Source: Paraburkholderia hospita
Lineage (GTDB): Bacteria; Pseudomonadota; Gammaproteobacteria; Burkholderiales; Burkholderiaceae
Direction: 5' to 3'
Length of the DNA: 64,000 bases
Assembly: GCF_002902965.1 (NCBI RefSeq)
Contig: NZ_CP026108.1
Coordinates: 496,001-560,000 of the forward strand
Positions 52,343 to 61,948 of this stretch are shown piece after piece (position 1 is the stretch's first letter; each line of letters begins with the position of its first letter). Below the pieces are notes generated by a model that saw nothing but the letters and a program-made list of their open reading frames with translations, was not told the DNA's origin and did no database searches. The translations under genes and the position numbers were made by a program.

Positions 52343-52372
52343 TGTGGATAGATGTGCGCATATCTATCCACA
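52343..52372. promoter_or_regulatory. 30-bp palindromic operator of the CcdAB pair
   Basis: Arms TGTGGATAGAT (52343-52353) and ATCTATCCACA (52362-52372) are perfect inverted copies around a TGCGCA centre, with a single mismatched pair. The palindrome ends 11 bases before the antitoxin ATG and overlaps the expected promoter (TTGATA at 52327-52332), which fits repression by the CcdA-CcdB complex. Confidence 0.75.
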
Positions 52373-52383
52373 TGGAGGTTCAC

Positions 52384-52626
52384 ATGGCACATGCAGCTGC
52401 CGCCGTGTCACGTAAGGCGACCAATGTCACACTGCCTGTCGACGTTTATGAGCGAGCGAAGGAACTGGGCATCAACTTCTCACGTGCGTGCGAGCAGGCT
52501 TTACGCGACGCAATCAAGGCCGAGGAAGGTCGTCGCTGGGCGCAGGAGAACGCGGAGTTCATTAAAAACACCAACGACTGGGTCGAAAAGAATGGCCTTC
52601 CACTCGCTGAATACCGGATGTTTTGA
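52384..52626 (+). CDS. ccdA: CcdA-type antitoxin
   Basis: This 80-residue protein has the CcdA ribbon-helix-helix start (SRKATNVTLPVDVYERAKEL, then GINFSRACEQALRDAIKAEE) and the toxin-binding tail WAQENAEFIKNTNDWVEKNG with ending LPLAEYRMF, close to classical CcdA. GGAGG lies seven bases before the ATG. The stop overlaps the ccdB start (TGATG). Confidence 0.93.
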   Translation: MAHAAAAVSRKATNVTLPVDVYERAKELGINFSRACEQALRDAIKAEEGRRWAQENAEFIKNTNDWVEKNGLPLAEYRMF

Positions 52627-52943
52627 TGGCGCGATTTGAAGTTTATGCCAATCCGGGCAAAAGCAAGGCAAATACGCCGTACCTTGTCGACGTGCAGAGC
52701 GACTTTCTCGATGGCCTAACTATTCGGGTTGTTGTCCCGCTGATTCGTGCTGACTCTTTCCCTCCCGGCAAACTGCCAGCAGATTTCACGCCGTCCTTCG
52801 AGATCGCTGGCGTCAAATGCCTGATGCACCCGGCATTCATTGCATCTGTTCCGTTAAACGAGCTGGGTCCCTCGATCAGTTCATTGCGGGAGCATCGGGA
52901 CAAGATCACGGCAGCGCTTGACCGTCTGCTGGGCGGCTACTGA
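52626..52943 (+). CDS. ccdB: CcdB-type gyrase-poisoning toxin
   Basis: This 105-residue protein matches CcdB: ARFEVYANPGKSKANTPYLV, DVQSDFLDGLTIRVVVPLIR and HPAFIASVPLNELGPSISSL, ending LDRLLGGY. CcdB poisons DNA gyrase. The last three residues of plasmid F CcdB, needed for killing, are Trp-Gly-Ile; here the end is Gly-Gly-Tyr, so toxicity cannot be assumed from sequence alone. Confidence 0.92.
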   Translation: MARFEVYANPGKSKANTPYLVDVQSDFLDGLTIRVVVPLIRADSFPPGKLPADFTPSFEIAGVKCLMHPAFIASVPLNELGPSISSLREHRDKITAALDRLLGGY

Positions 52944-53360
52944 TCAATCAACCACTGCTGCTGCTGGCATTACCAAACGGGACCAACTCGGTCGACGCGA
53001 CATTCCTCGCCAGCATCAAGCGATTTTGTCCCGTCACCTGGCTGCATCATGCAAGCTCTTGCATACAGTATGCTTCGTCGCCCTATCCTCGAAATTGAAG
53101 ACCTTTGATTGTCGGTCGATGCGTAAACGCACCGAAAATATAGGATACCGATAAATATTCGCTAAATTGGGTTTCTGTGCACTCGTGATCCACGACTTGA
53201 GGGAGCGCCACAGGCCGTCGTCGGCGAAATCGCGACACCGCATTCCCGCCCAATCAGAGAGTTGGCCATAATGCGTCAGGAGTCCGACACATTTCGATCT
53301 CGTCACGATTTAAGAGAGAAACAAATCTTCGGCTCAAGCGGTGAAGCGCGGGACAAAAGA
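52944..53360. other. Intergenic stretch, nothing recognised
   Basis: No gene is supported between ccdB and the convergent SWIM-protein gene. Open frames here are shadows of the SWIM gene or lack start signals. Confidence 0.4.
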
Positions 53361-54368
53361 TCACCCGCGGCGTTTCGCGGATTTCGACGTAGCAGGCGGA
53401 CGTGCAACCGGCTTTTGAGATGCGGCAGAACGGTTGACCTTCGACGTGCCGGGATCGGTGTTGCCCCTGGCCTTTTTCAGGGCGGCGGCGCTGGACTTCG
53501 CGGTCGGCGTCGCGACCTTGTTTTTCGGTGCCGATTTCACGGTGGTCGCGGACGACTTCGGCGTAGTCGAGGCGGACGTTCTCGCTTTTTGCGAAGTGGA
53601 TACCTTGCGCGTGCGGTTGCCTCGGACCGTGTCGGCATCTGCAAAGGGTTCCGTGTCAATATCGATACCGAATACATCGCCCAGAACCGCATTGTCGAGC
53701 AGCTTGCCGGACGCCGGGACGGTTTTTCCCGCACCAGACAAATTCTCGTTCGTGTGATTGACGAGATCGGACGGGTCAACGCCACGTAACGTAAAGAGCA
53801 ATTCGGGCTGCTGGTCGAACCGTGCGCCGATGCCATAGAGTACTGCTGCGACGTGCTTGCACATCACCGCCCAATCCAGGCAGTTGCAACCGAACCTGAT
53901 GTCCTTCGGTGCGGGGAAAAGCCCGGTGCCGGGCTTGCAGATGCGGCCCATCACGGCAGCCGATAGCTTGCCCAGCAGCAATTCGACCATCGAGTCAATC
54001 GACGACGAACAGTCGGCGCTCAACGCACGCCACTGCTTTTGTGGACAGGCTGCGACATCAATCTTGATTTCGTACTGGCTTGATCCCATCACCTGTGCAT
54101 GGATCTTGCCCGCCGTAATCTGCAGGTCGATCACCGACCCATTGCGCACGTAGGTGCGACCTCTTGGCAGGCGACTGTCGTAATCGCTGTAATGCTCCAG
54201 ATTGTCGCACCACGCTTTGCCCCAGAAGGTCTTTGCTATCGCGCCACGATACGGTGCGATGGGTGAGAGGGTCTTGCCAGCCTTGATCGCTCTGGCGACC
54301 AGCTGCTCCGCTTTTTTTCGGCGCTCGGCCACCGGGACGTAAGGTTTCCATCCACCGTAGTTAGCCAT
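53361..54368 (-). CDS. SWIM zinc-finger protein with H1-like basic tail
   Basis: This 335-residue protein carries a SWIM motif (FGCNCLDWAVMCKHVAAVLY, C-x-C-xn-C-x-H) at about residues 158-177. It follows a conserved N-terminal part (TFWGKAWCDNLEHYSDYDSR, LPRGRTYVRNGSVIDLQI). The last ~90 residues are Lys/Ala/Ser/Thr/Pro-rich (SASTTPKSSATTVKSAPKNK), like histone H1 or Alg/AlgP tails, and would bind DNA non-specifically. The gene follows the SNF2 helicase by 18 bp on the same strand. SWIM proteins are usual partners of bacterial SNF2 helicases. Confidence 0.88.
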   Translation of the reverse strand: MANYGGWKPYVPVAERRKKAEQLVARAIKAGKTLSPIAPYRGAIAKTFWGKAWCDNLEHYSDYDSRLPRGRTYVRNGSVIDLQITAGKIHAQVMGSSQYEIKIDVAACPQKQWRALSADCSSSIDSMVELLLGKLSAAVMGRICKPGTGLFPAPKDIRFGCNCLDWAVMCKHVAAVLYGIGARFDQQPELLFTLRGVDPSDLVNHTNENLSGAGKTVPASGKLLDNAVLGDVFGIDIDTEPFADADTVRGNRTRKVSTSQKARTSASTTPKSSATTVKSAPKNKVATPTAKSSAAALKKARGNTDPGTSKVNRSAASQKPVARPPATSKSAKRRG

Positions 54369-54386
54369 CAGCGTTCCTCTTCATGA

Positions 54387-57065
54387 TCAGTTTTCCTGCG
54401 CGGAATGAATATCGAGCTTGACAAGAGCGAGCAGCTCCTGGTCACTCATCTCGGTCAGCTGCAGTTCCGCACCGCCTTCAAGCATATCGTTCACCAACTG
54501 CTGCTTCGATTCGATCAGTTGGTCAATCCGATCCTCGACCGTACCCTGGCAAACAAACTTGTGCACCAGAACATTCTTGCGCTGGCCAATGCGAAATGCC
54601 CGATCGGTCGCCTGATTCTCTACGGCGGGATTCCACCAACGGTCGAAGTGAATCACGTGGGAAGCCGATGTGAGATTCAATCCCGATCCTCCCGCTTTGA
54701 GCGACAGCACGAAGAACGGTGTTGATTCGTCCTCCTGGAACTGTCTGACCAATTCGCGCCGTTTGCCTACAGGCGTTCCGCCATGGAGAACCAGGCCCTC
54801 CCGTCCGAAAAGGGATCCCAGGAACGCAGCAAGTGGCTCGGTGGTCTCGCGGAACTGCGTAAACACCAGTACCTTTTCCTGCTTGGCCGCGATCACGTCG
54901 ACCAACTCCCGCAGGCGGGCAAATTTGCCGCTGGCTTCGGGGCTCCATGCCGCGTCGCCAAGCCACTGGGACGGATGGTTGCATATCTGCTTGAAACGCA
55001 TCAGGTAGCTTAATACGATGCCTTTGCGTTCAATACCGTCGGCGCCGTCGAGCGCCGCCGCCAGGTCCTTTACCGCGCGTTCGTACAACGCGGCTTGGAC
55101 GGGGCTCAGGTGGCACCACGCTTTGAGTTCGGTTTTTTCCGGGAGGTCGGCGATAACACGCCTGTCTGTTTTCAGACGGCGCAAGATGTAGGGTCGCACA
55201 AGCGTGCGAAGCGGGCCAAAATGCTCGATGTTCGCCAAACGCCGCGTGAGACCGGCAAATTCCTTCGCCGAACCCAACAGCCCTGGATGCGTGAAATCAA
55301 AAATGGACCACAGATCCGACGAGCGGTTTTCCACCGGGGTGCCCGTCAGGGCGATACGTGACTGGGCCTGAAGCTTCTTTACCTGTTTCGTCTGCCTGGC
55401 GCCGGGATTCTTGATCGCCTGGGCCTCGTCGACAATCGCGATGCGCCACTGGATCGTTTCCAGAGCGGGTTGACGCAGCAGCGAACCGAAACTGGTAATG
55501 ACGAGGTCTGTCTGCGTGAGCTGCGCGTCGTTCAGTGCGCGTAGTTCTTCTGCTGGCGTCACGGACGGGTGAGCCACCAGCACGCGCAGGCCGGGTGCGA
55601 AGCGTTCAGCTTCCGCGACCCAGTTTGCCAGCAAGGACGCGGGTGCGATCAGCAGGCTCGGGCGCGAGTCGGCCTGATCGCGCTTCAGGACCAATAGCAG
55701 GGAGAGTACCTGCATCGTCTTTCCGAGGCCCATGTCGTCGGCCAGACACGCTCCCAACCCAAGTTGGCTAAGCAGGTATAGCCATCGCACGCCGGCCCGC
55801 TGGTATGGGCGAAGCTGGGCTCTCAGGTCGGGGCCCGGATCGACCTGCGCCAACCCTTCCGGTTGGCGTAAATGCCCAAGCGTCTCTGCCAGCCAGTTTC
55901 CTGCAACGACCTGCGCCCAGTTCCGCTCGTCGGAGCCTTCAGCTTCGTCGCCTGATACACCCGCCAGGAGACGCAAGGCATCGTTCAACGGCAGTCCCGA
56001 TTGCGCGGCCTTCTCCAGACTCTCAAAGCGGTGGACTACGTGGCCAAGTTTTTTCGTGTCCACTTCGATCCAGCGCCCCCGAATCCACTGGAGACCGTCA
56101 GCACCCTTGAGCAGACGCCTGATCTCGGCGGGAGTTAACGGCTCGCCATCGAGCGACACCTCCATTCTGAAGTCGAGCAGCGCATCCTTGCCGAGGAGCG
56201 ACGGAGGCTGTGTCCCAACGCTGGCCCTGACCGCGGGTCGCGCGGGGCGGCCCGTCGCCCAGGTAGCCGGCAGCCGAACCATGATTCCGGCAGATTCCAG
56301 AGCTGGCAAATCGCAGAGAAGACGGTAAGCGTCAGCCGGCATCCAGCGCAACGGGTGGTATATTTCGCGCGATTCGAGCATCGCACGAAGCCAGTCGCAG
56401 CGGTCAGCGGCACGCCGAACCGGCATCAGGAGAGAGAGCAGCTTCGCCTTGTTCCGCGCACCAGAAAATTCCTCGAGCGCCCGCGAAAGTGGTTGATGTT
56501 GTGTCTTGCCATGGGCCGAGATGCGCGCTGCGTAGGTTGCCAGGAAGGCGAAAGGGGCTTCAGGGTCCTTGCGGTTTTCGGCAAGGTTGAAGTGAACACG
56601 GCCCACAAGATTCCAGGCAGGATGACGCGACTTGAGATATGTCTGAAGCGACTCCCCCGTGCTTGCCAGCTCATCACGTAAAGCGATGTCGATTTCGCCC
56701 CACAATGCGACCAGGACATCCGACGTGAGATATTCGGCACCCGTCATGGGCGGCGCATCTTCGATCAGTCTTTCGAAGTCCCCTGTGTCCGGTTGAGAGA
56801 CTGCGACTTCCTCGCCTTCTGGCGTCGTGCATAAAGACGTGACATAGCGGGCGCCAAAGTCGCGCCACCATGCCCACGCAGGCGGCAGTGCACGCCCTAT
56901 GGTTGCGCTCCCCAGATAGAGCAGCCCATGACCCGTGCCGCGCCTGAAGGAGGCACCCAGCGCAACGTCATCTGGCAAGGCAGGCGCATCGACGTCCGGC
57001 GCTGCAAGGAGGTGGCCTGCCGGTGTGATTTTTGGCGCGAGACGATCGCTATCGGTCGAAAACAT
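54387..57065 (-). CDS. SNF2-family DEAD/DEAH-type ATP-dependent helicase
   Basis: This 892-residue protein has an N-terminal bacterial SNF2-associated region (~1-400) followed by the two helicase lobes. Motif I is CLADDMGLGKTMQVLSLLLV (near 446). Motif II is IAIVDEAQAIKN, with Gln where DEAH has His. Motif III is ALTGTPVENRSSDLWSI. The second lobe has FVLSLKAGGSGLNLTSASHV and WWNPAVENQATDRAFRIGQR. It probably moves along or remodels protein-DNA complexes. It forms an operon with the SWIM gene downstream. All motifs are intact. Confidence 0.93.
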   Translation of the reverse strand: MFSTDSDRLAPKITPAGHLLAAPDVDAPALPDDVALGASFRRGTGHGLLYLGSATIGRALPPAWAWWRDFGARYVTSLCTTPEGEEVAVSQPDTGDFERLIEDAPPMTGAEYLTSDVLVALWGEIDIALRDELASTGESLQTYLKSRHPAWNLVGRVHFNLAENRKDPEAPFAFLATYAARISAHGKTQHQPLSRALEEFSGARNKAKLLSLLMPVRRAADRCDWLRAMLESREIYHPLRWMPADAYRLLCDLPALESAGIMVRLPATWATGRPARPAVRASVGTQPPSLLGKDALLDFRMEVSLDGEPLTPAEIRRLLKGADGLQWIRGRWIEVDTKKLGHVVHRFESLEKAAQSGLPLNDALRLLAGVSGDEAEGSDERNWAQVVAGNWLAETLGHLRQPEGLAQVDPGPDLRAQLRPYQRAGVRWLYLLSQLGLGACLADDMGLGKTMQVLSLLLVLKRDQADSRPSLLIAPASLLANWVAEAERFAPGLRVLVAHPSVTPAEELRALNDAQLTQTDLVITSFGSLLRQPALETIQWRIAIVDEAQAIKNPGARQTKQVKKLQAQSRIALTGTPVENRSSDLWSIFDFTHPGLLGSAKEFAGLTRRLANIEHFGPLRTLVRPYILRRLKTDRRVIADLPEKTELKAWCHLSPVQAALYERAVKDLAAALDGADGIERKGIVLSYLMRFKQICNHPSQWLGDAAWSPEASGKFARLRELVDVIAAKQEKVLVFTQFRETTEPLAAFLGSLFGREGLVLHGGTPVGKRRELVRQFQEDESTPFFVLSLKAGGSGLNLTSASHVIHFDRWWNPAVENQATDRAFRIGQRKNVLVHKFVCQGTVEDRIDQLIESKQQLVNDMLEGGAELQLTEMSDQELLALVKLDIHSAQEN

Positions 57066-57309
57066 GGATGGTCGAGAGGAAAGTTCCAGAGTCGAATGAC
57101 TGTTCGAATGCAGGCGGCATGTAGCCTCGCGTGCAGATGACGTAATCTTGCGCCCCGGGATAAATTGCTATTTCTGGTCATGGTGCTGGCTTTCGGCAGC
57201 ATGTTGTATGGCGTTGCCGGGTGACGCTTCTGTCCGCGCCGAACAAGGTTTGACCCGCAGGCAGCGGCAACCGAAACTTTCCTCGAGGTGCACGCCGGTT
57301 CGAGAGCGG

Positions 57310-58329
57310 TCAGTGCTTCGTCATGTGCCCTGGTACGCCTCCTGTTACCGATGCAATGCCGTGCGCCTTGATGGTGTTCAACGCTTCGGCCAGCGCGGCT
57401 CCGTCGGTCGGAAACGGGTCGTCCCAGACTGTCGATGTTCCGAGCGGGTCGATGATTTCCAATATCCAGCCATCGCGGCTGTCGTCTCCGGCCCGATAGA
57501 TGTGCACATCGACCGACGTGCCTTCGCGAGTGACGCCCGTAGACAGCGGGGACAATGCAAGCGGATGAAACGCATCTTCCGTCGTCAGGCCGAGCGAATC
57601 GACAAGGAACAGATCCTCGGACTCATTCTCGTCTCGCGCGTCCAGATCGCTGCGCCCGGTATGCTTGCCTGTCCTGTCTTTCGGCCTTGAAGCCGCCGCG
57701 ATCATGTTCGGCCGCTCGCCCTGCTCCATCAATTTTCGACGCTCCTCGCACCAATATTGATGGATATTGAGCGCTGCGGCCGCGAGCAGGTTTGCGAATG
57801 ACCGGCGTTGCCCGACCGTGTAATCTCGCTGCTCCAGTTCGTGGTATCCGGAGGCCGTTCCAAACAACAGGATGACATTGAACCACTCGGGGTGTCGTTC
57901 AAGCAGCGGCTCCCAGGCCTCCCGGTCAATGTTGATGCCTTTGCAATAACCCTCGCACCATTCGTCGAGGATGAGAACCTCTTCGCCCTTACACCCGGTG
58001 GTGTGCAACGGGGGCTCGAACAGATCGGGACAGTGATTCAGGGCATTGTTGATATCGTTCCAGTATCGGATGATCAGTCCGGTAATCTTGCGTGCCCGCC
58101 CTGCTGACAAGAATCTGGGTTGACGTGTTGCGTGCCTTGCATCCCAAACCCACGGAAGAATCGCGCTCGGCATGACCGTGTTCGGTCCACAGATGACGGC
58201 GGTCAGAAAGCCGTGCAACATGACGACGTCCATCGCATCGTCGCAAACGGCATTGCTCGAAAGAAAGCGTTCGAGGACATCAAACTCTTCGTCAGTCAGT
58301 GGATCGTCCGATTCGGGATCGAGAGTCAT
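57310..58329 (-). CDS. UPF0149 (YecA-like) family protein
   Basis: From ATG 58329 (TLDPESDDPLTDEEFDVLER) the 339-residue protein has the UPF0149 pattern: DAMDVVMLHGFLTAVICGPN, TVMPSAILPWVW, LILDEWCEGYCKGINI and EWFNVILLFGTASGYHELEQ. The C-terminal ~110 residues lack the SEC-C zinc motif found in many YecA proteins and instead form a beta-rich part (SVDVHIYRAGDDSRDGWILE). Function is unknown. The ~47 in-frame residues upstream of 58329 are basic and non-coding-like. Confidence 0.82.
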   Translation of the reverse strand: MTLDPESDDPLTDEEFDVLERFLSSNAVCDDAMDVVMLHGFLTAVICGPNTVMPSAILPWVWDARHATRQPRFLSAGRARKITGLIIRYWNDINNALNHCPDLFEPPLHTTGCKGEEVLILDEWCEGYCKGINIDREAWEPLLERHPEWFNVILLFGTASGYHELEQRDYTVGQRRSFANLLAAAALNIHQYWCEERRKLMEQGERPNMIAAASRPKDRTGKHTGRSDLDARDENESEDLFLVDSLGLTTEDAFHPLALSPLSTGVTREGTSVDVHIYRAGDDSRDGWILEIIDPLGTSTVWDDPFPTDGAALAEALNTIKAHGIASVTGGVPGHMTKH

Positions 58330-59187
58330 GATATTCTCATGGGGATACACGGTAGACGCGATGATGATCGCCTGTGCATGTCGCTGTCGCCGACATGCCA
58401 GTATTTTACCCGATGGAGCGATGCGCAAATCGGACTGCCGGTCGGCAGGCGATGAAATTCTTTCGCGCACATGTCGCTAACCCCTGTGATTGATAGGGAC
58501 GCGTTTTCTGGTGAAACTCCAGTTTCGCGACACCACATCCCCAGTGGTCCCGCACCTGAAACGCCCGGATGCCCAGTCACGGGCTTCCGTACTCTTTCCC
58601 CGATGCGACGTCGGTGTCCGCCGTGCGTGCACACAGCCATGACTTCGCGCCCGTCAACGAGCGCTATTACCCGCTCCTACCCGGAGATGGCAAGTCGACG
58701 CGCGGCGCACTTTGACGCATCCGTGGGCTACTCGCGAACGTCCTCGGCGCCCCCCCCGGCGTCTGCCCGATGCAGATGGCGTTTTTCCATGCGTTCCACC
58801 GTCGAAGCCCTCCGCCGGGCGATCAGCTCTTCCTAGAAGCGTTCGAGCTGACGGCTACGAGGGCGAATCCGCAGGCTATCGTTTCCAGCTCCTTGCCGAG
58901 TCACAGCCAGCCCCCTTTGTGATTCTCGGAGCCGGGTGCAGAAGATGAAGCGCCCGTTGTCAGTCAGGCATCTGGTCGAGCACGCTGGTCACTTTTCAGG
59001 TCGCTGAGACGACGGTTAACCGCGGTATTGAATGTGACGGAGATGAAGTTGGTCACCTGCCGCGCGCTTTTATCGGCAGCAGGCTTGTTGAGTGGAACGA
59101 CGACGGCAATTCGAACTTTTACATAGGAATCCTACTCTATAACTGCTAATTCGGTTTATGTCAAATGCATAGGATACCTATTGATGT
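58330..59187. other. Stretch without an intact gene; possible remnant at 58964-59131
   Basis: About 860 bases without an intact gene. The minus strand at 58964-59131 is open for 55 codons with protein-like content (YVKVRIAVVVPLNKPAADKS, then FISVTFNTAVNRRLSDLKSD) but has no start codon at its beginning and follows a stop. It may be the end of a decayed gene. Nothing else is recognised. Confidence 0.4.
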
Positions 59188-59940
59188 TCAAAAGTGCCAA
59201 CGAAGCGCCGAAAGCATTAAGTTCGGCCATCGCGTGATCCGAGACCTTCGGCCCCTTTCACAAAAGCTGCCCTTGATCGCTCTCTGTGGCGCAGTCTTTG
59301 GCTCTCGCGGCGCTAGGGGGAACGACTCCGCATGCATTGCTTCCGCCGGATAGAGTCGAAGGAACGAACGCGCCTCGTCCGTTGACTGGCACTTCAGCCA
59401 GTCCGCGTATCTTTCCGGCGGCACAATCACGACCGAGCGCTTTTCATCGCCTGGCTTGTGAAAACGCCGCATCAGCGGGTGCTCATCCGAATTAACGGTT
59501 AACATCGTGAACGCTAGATTCTGCGAGCCGTCCGCCTCCGTCCATTGTCGCCACAAGCCGGCAATGGCCAGAGGGTCGCCATTGGCGGTACCTATCTTCC
59601 AACGCACTGCTTTTCCTGTCTCATAGTTTGGTTCGTAAAACGTGCGAAACGGGATCAGGCACAGTTGCAGATTCTTCCACGCGGCGCTGAAGCTGCGTTT
59701 CTGCTCGACCGACTCTGAGCGGGCGTTCATCGTGTCGAACACTTTGACCCCAGGCGGAATGTGCCGTCGCGGCACGATACCGAACGACGCGGGCACTGTC
59801 TCGAAGGATTCGCCGCCGCGCCGGAAGACCGGCGCAAAATAGTCCTTGTAGATCTCAGGCTTGTAGTCGAAGTCCGGTCGTGGGAGCAGGCTGAACACGT
59901 CCCACGCGTCGTTCGGATTGGCTTCGTAGCTTGTACACAT
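59188..59940 (-). CDS. SOS response-associated peptidase (SRAP, YedK/HMCES family)
   Basis: From ATG 59940, with AAGGAG upstream, the protein has 250 residues. The SRAP active site is complete: Cys2 directly after Met1, Asn72 in FDTMNARSE, Glu103 in RTFYEPNYE and His161 in MRRFHKPGDEKR. SRAP proteins form a stable thiazolidine cross-link through Cys2 to abasic sites in single-stranded DNA and so protect replication forks. The earlier Met codons in the frame would bury Cys2, so 59940 must be the start. Confidence 0.92.
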   Translation of the reverse strand: MCTSYEANPNDAWDVFSLLPRPDFDYKPEIYKDYFAPVFRRGGESFETVPASFGIVPRRHIPPGVKVFDTMNARSESVEQKRSFSAAWKNLQLCLIPFRTFYEPNYETGKAVRWKIGTANGDPLAIAGLWRQWTEADGSQNLAFTMLTVNSDEHPLMRRFHKPGDEKRSVVIVPPERYADWLKCQSTDEARSFLRLYPAEAMHAESFPLAPREPKTAPQRAIKGSFCERGRRSRITRWPNLMLSALRWHF

Positions 59941-60565
59941 GGCGGTCTCCTTGAGCCGCCATGATAGTGCAGTGAGCCGAGTGAGGCCGCCCTCTTCTGC
60001 TAACGAATTGCTGACGAATTCGGCCACGCGTCAGAGACGCGAAGGCGAACCGTGGGCGTTTTGCGAGGCGAATCGGTTGGTATTGCAGACGGCTCGTTCA
60101 ATATGCGCCGTTTCGAAAGGCTGAGTGGCGTGGCGATGCAGGCGACGGCGATGGCTGACAAAGTTTCAAAAAAAGCGGGCACCACGGATGCATGCACTGA
60201 CGGTCGAGGCTGGTACGCGTCAGCGGTACGCGGTTCGAAATTGAAAAGATGAGAGAGGACGTCGACGTGCGGTGGGCATGAAGCGGATGATCGATGATCT
60301 CTTTTTATCTTCACGCGCACGCGTCTGGGTAACCCGCTGCCCGTCGTTTTTCACGCCGCAGGACATCGGACGTATCCTTGCTACCGACGGTTGTATTGCT
60401 ACACCGTGGTGATAGAAGTGCATACCGTCCCTCGGACTGACATCAGGCGCAGGCGCCCCCGTTTGGCGGCGGGCGACGTGATACAGCGCGATCTCGTGAA
60501 TGGAGCGAAGATACGCGCCACACGTGGCACGCACGTGACCGACAACTTTGTTGGCGGATCGCAGC
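59941..60565. other. Stretch without a confident gene
   Basis: Open frames on both strands (60052-60252 +, 60000-60320 -) lack ribosome sites and resemble no family. The minus-strand frame that continues left of 60566 is the out-of-frame tail of the gene described next. Confidence 0.4.
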
Positions 60566-60753
60566 TCAGGGTTTTCGCGCAATCGCGCGAAGAACTGAAT
60601 CGCCGTCGCGGGTAAGACGGGGGCGTTGAGCTCCGGACCCCAGCTTTTCCAGCGCGACGAGTTGACGGTCCAGCAGTATTCACGGTTCAGGTCAACCTGC
60701 TCGGGCGCAGCCGCGACTAGCATCAGGGTGGCGAATTCGTGCGGGCTCAGCAT
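60566..60753 (-). pseudogene. Small Burkholderia-type hypothetical protein, frameshifted
   Basis: ATG 60753, with GGAG upstream, starts LSPHEFATLMLVAAAPEQVD, then LNRE. The rest of the expected ~60-residue protein (LLDRQLVALEKLGSGAQRPR, then LTRDGDSVLRAIARKP) is in another frame and ends at TGA 60566-60568. The span is 188 nt, not a multiple of three. A small deletion near 60680 after LNRE explains it. As written, translation runs on to 60220. The family is common in Burkholderia and has no known function. Confidence 0.6.
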
Positions 60754-60973
60754 GTATGTGTCTCCGCTTACTCTGGAATGAACCGAGATTAACTTTGACG
60801 CAACTGGCCGTTTCCAAGTTCCAGGCTTCTGAGCGCCGGCAGATCTGCCAACAATCAAAAAAAGGGCCGAATTCGGTTGACGTTTATCGGCCATCACCGC
60901 CCCGTGTACAGGAGTAGGATCTGATCTGTGAGAAACGGCCTTCTAAGGTATTGATGGGCGGGGAGCTGTCGGA

Positions 60974-61225
60974 ATGAAAAAAATCGCTTTGCTATGGAAG
61001 GTTGTCAGGGACGATTTGCGCGTGCTCTCATATGCGCTGCGGCATCCCGACCGTCCAAGATGGCTGATGCCCGCGACCGCTCTGGTGGCGCTGTACGCGA
61101 TCGATCCTTTCAATGTCACTGTCCCATTCGTCGGGATTGTGGACGACGGTGTGCTAGTCCCGCTGGCATTGCATTTGATGGTCCGTTGTCTGCCAATCCA
61201 GTTGCGACGGCTACGCCGCCTATGA
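60974..61225 (+). CDS. YkvA family (DUF1232) membrane protein
   Basis: This 83-residue protein has the DUF1232 pattern: DLRVLSYALRHPDRPRWLMP, ATALVALYAIDPFNVTVPFV, then GIVDDGVLVPLALHLMVRCL. The core P-x-D-x-x-P-F-G-DD motif is slightly altered (IDPFNVTVPFVGIVDD). It has two hydrophobic segments. GGGGAG lies upstream of the ATG. YkvA proteins are small membrane proteins of unknown function. Confidence 0.82.
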   Translation: MKKIALLWKVVRDDLRVLSYALRHPDRPRWLMPATALVALYAIDPFNVTVPFVGIVDDGVLVPLALHLMVRCLPIQLRRLRRL

Positions 61226-61477
61226 GGAAATCAACAAACAACGTGTTGCAGAGTTCGCGCCACGCCGCATGAATCAAGGCTCAGGACCCGAGTTGATTGC
61301 ACAGGACCGCATAGTAAAGGTGAGTGACGGAACTTAGGAAAACTGAGTGTCTCTTGTGGGTCGGCAAACGCCTTTCGCGTTGCAAGGCAGCAGCCATACG
61401 CCAGCGTATCCTGTCGGCAATGGCGCTGGCGTTCACGGATGCGATACAAGCTATGCTTGCTATAACCGGGTCACGCC

Positions 61478-61948
61478 ATGGCTAACCCGACAGATACCGC
61501 GAACGTTATTATCCGGCCACCGATCGCGTGGGTGGTCGCGGTGCTTGCCGGGCTCGCGCTCAACCGCCTCATTCCTTTGCCGTTCGTTCCGGCTGTAGTA
61601 CCTGGAGGCTGGGTGGGAGCGATAGTATTTGCCCTTGCGCTCGCACTGCTCGTCTGGGCGATCGCGACCATCACCCGGTCCGGTTCGAACGTGCCCACCA
61701 ACCAGCCGACCACGACCATCGTCGAGACCGGCCCCTACCGCTTCACGCGCAATCCTATCTACCTCGGTATGATGCTGGGGCTCATCGGCCTGGCTATTGC
61801 CGTCAACAGCCTGTGGCTGCTGCTGACGCTGGTTCCGTTCGCTCTCGTCATTCGCTACGGTGTAATCGCCCGCGAGGAAGCGTATCTTGAGCGCAAGTTC
61901 GGCGACGTCTATGGCCGCTACCGCGCGCGCGTGCGGCGCTGGCTTTAG
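61478..61948 (+). CDS. Isoprenylcysteine carboxyl methyltransferase-like membrane protein
   Basis: This 156-residue integral membrane protein has four hydrophobic segments and the ICMT/PEMT signature: TTTIVETGPYRFTRNPIYLG, then MMLGLIGLAIAVNSLWLLLT and the C-terminal REEAYLERKFGDVYGRYRAR. The RNP-YLG and E-x-x-L--F-Y-Y motifs bind S-adenosylmethionine in this fold. Bacterial members methylate unknown membrane substrates. It is monocistronic here. Confidence 0.87.
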   Translation: MANPTDTANVIIRPPIAWVVAVLAGLALNRLIPLPFVPAVVPGGWVGAIVFALALALLVWAIATITRSGSNVPTNQPTTTIVETGPYRFTRNPIYLGMMLGLIGLAIAVNSLWLLLTLVPFALVIRYGVIAREEAYLERKFGDVYGRYRARVRRWL

